From positions 186,001 to 250,000 of the forward strand of contig JBFWNG010000005.1 of the NCBI GenBank assembly GCA_050251195.1: a stretch of DNA of 64,000 nt, in the 5' to 3' direction. Positions 8,747 through 15,875 of this stretch are shown here, in pieces. Position 1 is the stretch's first letter, and each line of letters begins with the position of its first letter. The translations under genes were made by a program, and so were the position numbers. Below the pieces are notes generated by a model. The model saw only the letters and a program-made list of their open reading frames with translations, was not told where the DNA came from and did not search any database. Origin of the DNA: JBFWNG01 sp050251195. GTDB lineage: Bacteria > Bdellovibrionota_B > Oligoflexia > Oligoflexales > Oligoflexaceae.

Positions 8747-9592
8747 CTACGCATCAGTACTTAGAGCACGATAAAGCTCAGGCCGACGATCCCTGAAAAA
8801 GCCGAACGCTGCGCGGTTTTTGCGAATGGTTTCAATGTCAAACTCTGCCTGAATTACAGCTGTTTCAGTTCGGCCAAGTTCCGCCACTTTATTGCCTCGG
8901 TGGTCACTGATGAAAGAATGGCCATAGAAGATTTGCTGAGGTTCAGTGCCAATGCGGTTAGATGCGATCACGGGGACTACGTTAGAGACGGCATGCCCAA
9001 TCATGGCTCGTTGCCACAGATCTTTGGTGTCCAGGTTTGGTTCTTCCGGTTCGGTCCCGATCGCGGTGGGGTAGAAGAGCAGGTCGGCGCCTTGAAGCAT
9101 CATGGCTCGGGCGCACTCGGGATACCATTGATCCCAGCAAATTCCGACGCCGATTTTTCCATATCTGGTTTCCCAGGTCTTAAAGCCGGTGTTGCCGGGC
9201 CGGAAATAATATTTTTCTTCATACCCTGGTCCGTCGGGAATATGTGATTTGCGGTAAACGCCCATGAGGCTTCCGTCCGCGTCGATCATAGCGAGGCTGT
9301 TATAGTAATGCTGACCGTCCCGTTCAAAGAAAGAAACAGGAATGACGACCTTGAGTTCTTTCGCCATTTTCTGAAAATGAGTGAGTGTTGGATGATCCTT
9401 CAAAGGACGCGCGAGCTCAAAGTACTCATCTTTTTCGAACGTACAGAAATAAATATTCTCAAAAAGCTCCGGAGGCAAAATAATCTGAGCTCCGCCTTTA
9501 TGCGCGGCATGCACAAGTTCCGTGATCCGATTTACGTTGCGCTCGGTGTCAGTATTGAAATCGCTTTGTAGCGCTGCAACTTTGACTTTCAT
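8747..9592 (-). CDS. aguB: N-carbamoylputrescine amidase
   Basis: This nitrilase-superfamily enzyme hydrolyses N-carbamoylputrescine to putrescine, CO2 and ammonia, the last step of the agmatine route to putrescine. The catalytic triad is Glu42 (LPPELFE), Lys115 (VYRKSHIP) and Cys152 (GVGICWDQWYPE). The 281-residue length and the DQWYPE motif fit AguB rather than other nitrilases. AGGGG lies 7 bases before the ATG at 9592; a longer frame from 9655 would run into aguA. It begins 16 bases after the aguA stop, so the two form an operon and act in sequence in the cytoplasm. Confidence 0.95.
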   Translation of the reverse strand: MKVKVAALQSDFNTDTERNVNRITELVHAAHKGGAQIILPPELFENIYFCTFEKDEYFELARPLKDHPTLTHFQKMAKELKVVIPVSFFERDGQHYYNSLAMIDADGSLMGVYRKSHIPDGPGYEEKYYFRPGNTGFKTWETRYGKIGVGICWDQWYPECARAMMLQGADLLFYPTAIGTEPEEPNLDTKDLWQRAMIGHAVSNVVPVIASNRIGTEPQQIFYGHSFISDHRGNKVAELGRTETAVIQAEFDIETIRKNRAAFGFFRDRRPELYRALSTDA

Positions 9593-9608
9593 ATAAACCC
9601 CTAAACCG

Positions 9609-10655
9609 CTATAGCGGTACCTGTTGGCTGATACAGTGAAACGCTCCGCCACCACTCAGAATGGCAAAAGCGGAAGATCCGACTGTGCGTCGACCAGGGA
9701 ACCATTCGGCAATTTGGACAACAGCCTCTTGATCCATAGGGCTGCCGTAAGTCGGGACCACGACGGTCGTGTTGCCGATATAAAAGTTCAGATAGCTGGC
9801 AGGCATGAGATCCCCGTTGTCATTATGAATGGGCCCCGGAGAAACAACTGTGCCCACGGTAAGCGGCTGCCCTCGTAAATTCGTCATGGCGCGAAGGTCG
9901 CGTTCGATGTCGCGCATCACTCGGAAGTTGGGATCGGTATCATCTTTCGCCTTCATGCAAAGAACCTTCGAAGGGCCGACAAAACGGGCAATCGTATCGA
10001 TATGGCCGTCGGTGTGGTCATTTTTTAGGCCGTCTCCGAGCCACAATATTTTCTCGGCGCCGAGGCCCTCGCGCAAACCTTCTTCAATGTGCTCTTGGTC
10101 CATACTAGGGTTGCGATTCGGATTGAGTAGGCATTGACGCGTGGTGAGACAGAGTCCCTCGCCGTCGAGTTCTACTGATCCGCCTTCCAGCACCCAGGGG
10201 AATTGGAAATGAGGCCCCGGGCTTTTTTCTGCAATACGCGCGGAAACATCGCTATCATGTTCCAGTACATATTTCCCGCCCCAGCCGTTAAAGCCAAAGC
10301 GCACGGTTGATGGACCATTGGGCCCTTTTAGAAACAGCGGCGCCGTGTCCCGCAGCCAAATATCGCCAAAAGGTATGAGATGCAAATGAGCCGGCAGGCC
10401 CCGGAGTGCGGATTCCGCTCGTGCTCCCGCCTCTTCGGTCGGAACAAGGACGTTGAGGGTTTCCCCCCGTGCCTTTTTACTTTGGGGATCGATATCGCAA
10501 ATGAGCTGGCAAAGAGCCACAAACTCTTCCTGAGCGGCTGGGAGGGTTTCCTGCCAAAGGTCGTCGTGGCTGGGCCAAGCCAACCAAACAGATGAATGTT
10601 TTGCCCATTCCGCCGGCATGGAAAAGCCAGCCTGGCGTGGCGTTTGCGGTTTCAT
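9609..10655 (-). CDS. aguA: Agmatine deiminase
   Basis: This peptidyl-arginine-deiminase-family enzyme converts agmatine to N-carbamoylputrescine. The active-site elements are visible: WLRDTAP, VLEGGSVELDGEG, the NDHTDGHIDTIARF block with the catalytic Asp and His, and the C-terminal nucleophile Cys341 in GGGAFHCISQQ. The 348-residue length is normal for AguA. A GGAGGAG lies 8 bases before the ATG at 10655. It is the first gene of the aguA-aguB operon. No arginine decarboxylase (agmatine source) is seen in the window. Confidence 0.96.
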   Translation of the reverse strand: MKPQTPRQAGFSMPAEWAKHSSVWLAWPSHDDLWQETLPAAQEEFVALCQLICDIDPQSKKARGETLNVLVPTEEAGARAESALRGLPAHLHLIPFGDIWLRDTAPLFLKGPNGPSTVRFGFNGWGGKYVLEHDSDVSARIAEKSPGPHFQFPWVLEGGSVELDGEGLCLTTRQCLLNPNRNPSMDQEHIEEGLREGLGAEKILWLGDGLKNDHTDGHIDTIARFVGPSKVLCMKAKDDTDPNFRVMRDIERDLRAMTNLRGQPLTVGTVVSPGPIHNDNGDLMPASYLNFYIGNTTVVVPTYGSPMDQEAVVQIAEWFPGRRTVGSSAFAILSGGGAFHCISQQVPL

Positions 10656-10845
10656 GGAAGACTCCTCCAAAGGTCGCAAAATTTAGCAAAATTTGCCCTT
10701 TGAGGATATAGTTTTCTCCCGAATCTTAAATGGGACGGCATTTTAGACCCCCCTATCTCTCAGCAAAAGGATTTGCAAACTCTACGGTTCTTCGCGTACA
10801 TTACTGCAAAACGTACTTTCAATGTCCGCAAGAGGAGAATCGCAG

Positions 10846-11625
10846 ATGAGATCTATTCTGTTATTTGGGTTTATTGTAGGTAGCGCTCTAAACAGCATCG
10901 CCGTAGCTGACTCCGTTGTTTGGGAATCGGGAAATCTCTTCTCCGAAGACATGCGCCTCCCCAAAGAGAAGCCGCATCCCAAGGACAAGGTGCTCTTTCC
11001 AAGCAACGCAGGCGGTGGCGGTAACCATAGAATTTCCCATGGAATGCTGGAATGGGACGGACACCAGACAAGAACGTATCTAGACTTCTATCGTATTCGA
11101 CCGCTGATCAATTCGGAAATCGAGTTCTATGCAATGAAGAACGAAGACGTTGAAGACGTGTCGGCAAAAATCGGAAACCATTCACTGAAAGGGTGGGTTT
11201 TCGGGGGATACGGATGCGTGTTCGAAGGAACACAAGTAAAGTCCAAGGTGGAATATTATCATAACGATCAAGGTACAAAGTTTAACGTTCCTCTTGCACA
11301 GCCCATTCCTGCGGGACAAATGATTGGTTATAAAGTGTCCAAGCAAAATAGGAGCGATGGTACAGTGGTTATGAACTGCTGGGTAGACTACACGGGGACA
11401 GGTCAAAATTGGGTGAAGGTCCTGGAAAACAGGGTATGGGCCGACGCTGACTGGACGCCTCCGAGTGTTCCAAGTGGTGCGCATGACAGTGCTGATATTG
11501 AAAAAGGTGTTTACGTTGGCCCCGTGCAGCGATGGTGGATTCGAATCAATGCCATCAATGAAAGCAAATCTGCAAATGTTAAAGTAAAGAGCATCAAGAT
11601 TAGCGAATTGAGCGACTTGCCGTGA
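10846..11625 (+). CDS. Secreted protein of unknown family, paralogue of the 39.2-40.2 kb lipoprotein
   Basis: The 259-residue protein has a cleavable signal (RSILLFGFIVGSALNSIAVA) and no lipobox. It shares a long block with the lipoprotein encoded at 39233-40165. In both, a TRTYLDFY/TRIYLDHY strand and NSEIEFYA are followed by IGNHS, FGGYGC and KVEY(Y/F)HNDQG, then GYKV, the VDYTG motif and a final RWWIRI. The beta-rich, Trp/Tyr-rich pattern suggests a jelly-roll domain of the kind that binds or cleaves polysaccharide, but no catalytic motif is recognised. The start at 10846 follows AGGAG; an in-frame ATG at 10822 lies upstream of that SD. Confidence 0.82.
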   Translation: MRSILLFGFIVGSALNSIAVADSVVWESGNLFSEDMRLPKEKPHPKDKVLFPSNAGGGGNHRISHGMLEWDGHQTRTYLDFYRIRPLINSEIEFYAMKNEDVEDVSAKIGNHSLKGWVFGGYGCVFEGTQVKSKVEYYHNDQGTKFNVPLAQPIPAGQMIGYKVSKQNRSDGTVVMNCWVDYTGTGQNWVKVLENRVWADADWTPPSVPSGAHDSADIEKGVYVGPVQRWWIRINAINESKSANVKVKSIKISELSDLP

Positions 11626-11705
11626 AGTTGCTTCTTTAATTTCTTTTAATGGCTAATGGAGATCGTCCATAGTAATACTAAAGAAAGAATCGATGGGAGG
11701 TAAGA

Positions 11706-12569
11706 ATGAAATCGAGAATAGCTCAACGGCTTGCTATGACACTGAGTATCCTTTTTTCGAACGTCGCTTTTTCAACATTGTTACCTCCTAATGATTTATA
11801 TCTCCAAGATGACATTTTTCGCCTGGCTGGTAAGGGAATTAGCGAGGAGCAATTCAACGCGGTTTTAGACGAACTGGAAGCCGCGTATAAGCCCATTGTC
11901 GAAAGCCATAATGCCATTCTGAAAATTAACAGGCTGTGGAGTAATTCGGAAGTTAACGCATCAGCTCAGCGGGTGGATAATCAGTGGATCATCAATCTAT
12001 ACGGTGGATTAGCACGCAGGCCAGAACTCACGCCTGACGCTTTTACATTAGCCGCTTGTCACGAGTTGGGGCATCATTTGGCTGGCTTCCCATTCTATGG
12101 AAGCATAGATATCTCGGCTGAGGGTCAGTCTGACTATTTTGCGACTCACGCATGCGCCAAACTTTTGTGGAATGATGAGGATGAAGAGAACAAGAAGGCA
12201 AGAGATGGAGTTTCCCTTTCCGTCCAGCGATTCTGTGATTCCCAATACGTCGACGAGCACGATCAGAACTTATGCTATCGCACCATGGCGGGGGCGATTG
12301 CCTTAGCAAATTTCCTGACAATGGTGGAGTTTGGATTGCCCGTTTCTGTCGATTCCCCATCCAATGGAGTTGTTTTGGAAACCGTTCCGAGCCATCCTTC
12401 AGCGCAATGCCGACTTGATACTTATTTGGCGGGCAGCTTGTGCACGAAGAAATTCCTCGACGATGGAATCCCTCACTTGCCAAATGAAGTAGTCGATACT
12501 TCCTGCACGATATTTGGCGAGGATCTGGTAGGTCTGCGCCCACGATGCTGGTTTAAAGAGTCCTTTTGA
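11706..12569 (+). CDS. Secreted HELGH zinc metallopeptidase-like protein
   Basis: The 287-residue protein has a signal peptide (to about residue 23, FS-TLLPPND). The zinc motif is H119-E-L-G-H123 in ACHELGHHLAGFP, followed by an EGQSDYFATHAC segment. There the Glu at 139 is well placed to be the third zinc ligand of a gluzincin-type site. Several Cys pairs in the C-terminal half suggest disulphides. It is a close paralogue of the first 285 residues of the protein at 51790-53376, sharing LPPN, GGLARRP, PDAFTL, HELGHH and RPRCWFK. The papain-like gene starts two bases after its stop, so the two are co-translated. The substrate is unknown. Confidence 0.88.
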   Translation: MKSRIAQRLAMTLSILFSNVAFSTLLPPNDLYLQDDIFRLAGKGISEEQFNAVLDELEAAYKPIVESHNAILKINRLWSNSEVNASAQRVDNQWIINLYGGLARRPELTPDAFTLAACHELGHHLAGFPFYGSIDISAEGQSDYFATHACAKLLWNDEDEENKKARDGVSLSVQRFCDSQYVDEHDQNLCYRTMAGAIALANFLTMVEFGLPVSVDSPSNGVVLETVPSHPSAQCRLDTYLAGSLCTKKFLDDGIPHLPNEVVDTSCTIFGEDLVGLRPRCWFKESF

Positions 12570-12570
12570 T

Positions 12571-13695
12571 ATGTCAAAAACACTTATGTTTGGCGCGCTT
12601 TTAGGTACGATGGTCTTAAACCTGAACTGCGTAGCCCGCCAACGAGCCTCTGACGTTGAAACAACAAGTGTTGTTCACAGCGCCGTTAAAATGCAAGCAA
12701 TTGGCAATTGTTGGGTCTATGCCATGGCTTCCTGGGCAGAGGGTCTGCACAAGAGTGCGACAGGGGAAGAGGTGGATATTTCCGAGTCATACTGGACTTA
12801 TTGGCATTGGTACGATCAGATCACAAATCGCTTTTTGCACATGCCTACAATCGACACGGCGGGTTCCTGGACCCTCGGCGAGTATTTAGTGGATCAACGA
12901 GGTTTCATGTACGAGCACGAGTTTGTCGTCGCCGACGCGGGGAAGCCAATGTCCACGGTCCAAGGAGAAGCCGAGGAGATGGTGAACGCAGCCCTGGGGC
13001 CGGGCGGAGAGTTGGAAACCAAGGAGTCAAGAACTCCAGAAAACGCCATCCGATTGTTGGACAAGGCCTTTCACGTCGATATGAACGAGGCGAAAACACG
13101 CGCGCATAAGTTGAGCGAATTCCTACTCGGCGTAAAAGACCAAACACCGTTCACATTGCAGCAGGCGATGTTCTCGGGCGATCTGAAATGGGACGGGATT
13201 GGTTACCCAACCGTCAAGACAACTGCAACGCCGGAGATTCAAGCAAAACGCAAGGCTTTGCTCGAACGTATATTTCGCGCGCTCAATGATCATCAACCCG
13301 TCGTCATGCAAGTCTTCGTCGACTTTAACGCGCTTGATCCAGCTGACGGCACGTTCAAAATTTCTACCTTGCAGGCTGCGGGTGGTCCCGGCAGGCAGGG
13401 CGTCCACATGGTGGTACTCGAAGACTACGTGGTCGATAACGTCACAGCCCCCGACGGCAGCATTGTGTCGGTGGGCGAGGGTGAAGTGGCGGACGACCTT
13501 AAAGAACGCGCTATCAAGGGGAACCTGCGTTATTTTGTGGCGAAAAACTCCTGGGGTACGAATCGGCCCGATCGCGGATTGACGGACGGTCGAACGCGCT
13601 TTCATGTTGACTATCTTGATCAGCCGATATTACGGAAAAAACAAAATGAGTTCGCGAGTAGCGCAGGCTATTTTGTGTTGCCACCCGGTTATTGA
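12571..13695 (+). CDS. Papain-family (C1) cysteine peptidase, exported
   Basis: The 374-residue protein has the C1 catalytic set: Gln42 and Cys47 in QAIGNCWVYAMASW, His279 in GVHMVVLEDY and Asn326 in VAKNSWGTN. The spacing and the large insert before the His resemble bleomycin-hydrolase/PepC-like enzymes. The N-terminus is a hydrophobic signal ending LNLNC; the Asn before the Cys makes lipidation uncertain, but export is likely. There is no recognisable propeptide. It follows the HELGH metallopeptidase gene by one base, implying joint production of two exported peptidases. It could also be a peptidase maturing its neighbour. Confidence 0.92.
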   Translation: MSKTLMFGALLGTMVLNLNCVARQRASDVETTSVVHSAVKMQAIGNCWVYAMASWAEGLHKSATGEEVDISESYWTYWHWYDQITNRFLHMPTIDTAGSWTLGEYLVDQRGFMYEHEFVVADAGKPMSTVQGEAEEMVNAALGPGGELETKESRTPENAIRLLDKAFHVDMNEAKTRAHKLSEFLLGVKDQTPFTLQQAMFSGDLKWDGIGYPTVKTTATPEIQAKRKALLERIFRALNDHQPVVMQVFVDFNALDPADGTFKISTLQAAGGPGRQGVHMVVLEDYVVDNVTAPDGSIVSVGEGEVADDLKERAIKGNLRYFVAKNSWGTNRPDRGLTDGRTRFHVDYLDQPILRKKQNEFASSAGYFVLPPGY

Positions 13696-13827
13696 AAACA
13701 CTTTAATCTCCGGCCTTTCGCCTATCAAAGTAAATTTCCTCGGAATGGAATTTTCAGCGAGACTTACCAAAGCATAGTATGTATTCTTGTTCCAAACTTA
13801 GAATACCAGCCATCGGAGGACGATACT

Positions 13828-15105
13828 ATGTTCAATAACAGACTTGAACGCCGAGATTTCTTGACGGGAGCCGCGTTGACCGGAGCCATGGGCCTGCTTG
13901 GCGGGCGCGCGCGTAAAGCAGAGGCGGCCGGGGCAAATTCGCTTAACCCGTCTTTGGAAGAGTTGGATCGCGCAGCGGGCGCTCCTGTCCTTAAGTTGGA
14001 CGGATTAAGTTCGCCAGTGATCATAGAGTCCATCAAATTAATGTCTATTGGTGATGATAGTTTCGTGCTGGTCAGATCCACGGACGGCGCGGAAGGCATC
14101 GGCTTCACCAATGGCGGCTACGGCGGGCGCGTGAAATATCTCGATAAGATTCTTAAACAATTGGTCGCTCCATATTTTATTGGTAAGGACGCACGCGACT
14201 TGGAAAACCTGCTTTGGGGCGTCTATCGCGAAAACGATAATTACAAGCTTCAAGGTTTGGCGCTTTGGTGCCCGCAAGCATGGGTCGAATTTGCGATTTT
14301 GGACATGCTCGGAAGAATTGCGGGAAAGCCGATCAGCGAACTTATCGGCGGAACTCGTCGCAACGATGTTGGAATTTATGTTGCCAGCGGCCGACGCGAC
14401 ACTACTCCCGAACAAGAGATTGAACACCTTCAGGGCTTGCTTGAAAAATCCCAAGCAAAAGCGCTCAAGTTCCGGATTGGCGGACGCATGAATAAAAACG
14501 AAGATGCGATGCCAGGTCGGACAAAGGCGCTTATTCCTCTCGTACGTAAATCCTTCGGCGACGAGATGGCCATTCAGGCTGATTCCAATAGTTCCTATGA
14601 TGCGGAACATGCGATACCGGTAGGCCGAATGCTAGAAGACATCAACGCCATGTTTTACGAAGAGCCCTGCGAATTTGACGATTTCGTCGGAACGAAGGCT
14701 GTGACTGACGCGCTAAAAATTCCCGTCGCATTGGGAGAACAAGAAAGTAGTCATTGGCGATTCCGTTACGTCATCGCCAATCGAGTTGCCGACATTATTC
14801 AACCTGATTTGTTCTATTATGGCGGCCTCATTCGTTCGGTCCGCGTGGCGCGGATGGCACGTCTAGCGAATATGCCGACGACGGCGCACATTTCCGGCGG
14901 TGCCGGTTTTATTTATATGCTTCACTTCGCTGCCGCTGTGGAAGATCCAGGGCCTTTCCAAGAATACAAACTGGGAATGGAAAAATGGGGGGCCTTGTTC
15001 AATCCAATAATCGAAGTCAAGAACGGCAAAATGAACGTGCCGACGGGACCTGGATTTGGTCTAAAAGATCCAGAGGGTTTCGCCAAGAACGCCAAGGAAG
15101 TCTAG
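13828..15105 (+). CDS. Enolase-superfamily (mandelate racemase/muconate lactonising type) protein with Tat signal
   Basis: The N-terminus ERRDFLTGAALTGAMGLLGG is a twin-arginine signal, so the folded protein is exported. The enolase-superfamily core follows. A Lys pair lies in KALKFRIG; metal-binding acids are the Asp in IQADSNSSYD, the Glu in FYEEPCEFDDF and the Glu in LGEQESSHW; IQPDLFYYGG and the His of TTAHISG complete an MR-type active site. Members of this group abstract an alpha-proton from carboxylates (acid-sugar dehydratases or racemases). The 425-residue length is typical with a leader. The substrate cannot be read from sequence. A periplasmic member of this superfamily is less common. 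Confidence 0.9.
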   Translation: MFNNRLERRDFLTGAALTGAMGLLGGRARKAEAAGANSLNPSLEELDRAAGAPVLKLDGLSSPVIIESIKLMSIGDDSFVLVRSTDGAEGIGFTNGGYGGRVKYLDKILKQLVAPYFIGKDARDLENLLWGVYRENDNYKLQGLALWCPQAWVEFAILDMLGRIAGKPISELIGGTRRNDVGIYVASGRRDTTPEQEIEHLQGLLEKSQAKALKFRIGGRMNKNEDAMPGRTKALIPLVRKSFGDEMAIQADSNSSYDAEHAIPVGRMLEDINAMFYEEPCEFDDFVGTKAVTDALKIPVALGEQESSHWRFRYVIANRVADIIQPDLFYYGGLIRSVRVARMARLANMPTTAHISGGAGFIYMLHFAAAVEDPGPFQEYKLGMEKWGALFNPIIEVKNGKMNVPTGPGFGLKDPEGFAKNAKEV

Positions 15106-15107
15106 CT

Positions 15108-15127
15108 CCGGCAGGTGATGCCGGTTT
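15108..15127 (+). terminator. Weak hairpin after the enolase-superfamily gene
   Basis: CCGGCA pairs perfectly with TGCCGG over a 5-base loop, followed by only TTT. It begins two bases after the stop codon. A weak terminator is possible. Confidence 0.35.
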
Positions 15128-15142
15128 AGAGGCAAGAGGGCT

Positions 15143-15176
15143 AAAAAAAGCGGGATCGACGTTTTAGGTCGATCCC
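15143..15176 (-). terminator. Intrinsic terminator for the minus-strand lipoprotein
   Basis: A perfect 9-bp stem, GGGATCGAC/GTCGATCCC (15152-15160 and 15168-15176), has a 7-base loop. On the minus strand it is followed by a T-run (15143-15149). It lies 92 bases beyond the stop of the lipoprotein gene. Confidence 0.75.
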
Positions 15177-15252
15177 TAGTATTCGTGATCGGGCTATTGA
15201 GCCATAATCGACGAGATCCTTCAGTTCGTTCAGGAAAGTTCTGACGCATTGT

Positions 15253-15265
15253 TGCGCCAGAAACT
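15253..15265. repeat. Hairpin repeat copy 2 (TGCGCCAGAAACT)
   Basis: This is an exact 13-base match to 5664-5676. The left arm TTCTGACGCA (15239-15248) pairs with TGCGCCAGAA with one mismatch. It lies immediately beyond the stop of the minus-strand lipoprotein, like copy 1. Confidence 0.4.
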
Positions 15266-15267
15266 GA

Positions 15268-15678
15268 TTAGTTGATTTCAATATTAGTAATATCAAGCAC
15301 GATTGGAGAAATAAGCGCTGTTGGTGCCGTTTCTTGAATTACGATCGTGCCGGTGGTTTCACCTGTTTCGTAGACTCGTACGTGAACAGATCTAAATTGG
15401 CCAAGGTCTTGGTCGCATTTCAGCGTAGGTTCGCCGTGGGGATCATTATTTTCAGAGTCTTTCACAGTGTAGGTGATGCCAGCATAAAGAGCGGTGAATG
15501 AACTTTGGTTTACTTGGACTTTGTCACCTTGACGAAGAACGCTGATGTTGTAACCGGTAGCTTTTTCCTGATGGCAAACAAGTGCGGGATTAACATCGTT
15601 ATTTGCAACGTTTGATTTGTGTGATGTTGTGTTGCAAGCCGCCACGACGAAACCCAGTGCAAATGCTAGTTGTTTCAT
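15268..15678 (-). CDS. Lipoprotein of unknown function
   Basis: The 136-residue protein starts MKQLAFALGFVVAAC, a textbook lipobox (VAAC), and AAGGA lies before this ATG. The mature part contains two more Cys (in VCHQ and KCDQ), probably a disulphide, and alternating beta strands, consistent with a small beta-barrel or sandwich domain. It ends with a hairpin repeat and a strong terminator. I do not recognise the family. Confidence 0.82.
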   Translation of the reverse strand: MKQLAFALGFVVAACNTTSHKSNVANNDVNPALVCHQEKATGYNISVLRQGDKVQVNQSSFTALYAGITYTVKDSENNDPHGEPTLKCDQDLGQFRSVHVRVYETGETTGTIVIQETAPTALISPIVLDITNIEIN

Positions 15679-15875
15679 ATTTGATCCTTTCAGTTGTGAT
15701 ATGCGAAGTTGATAGGGCGCCAAGATGCATTGTGCATGCCAGCATTTGCATGGTGATTAAATCCTGAAAAAACAATGAGTTGGAGCAAAAGATATAAATG
15801 CCGAGGTTAAAGTCGCAAGGATCTTAGACAGGGAATGTTAGCCTTATGGTCAATATCGATGTTCTAGCAAATAGA

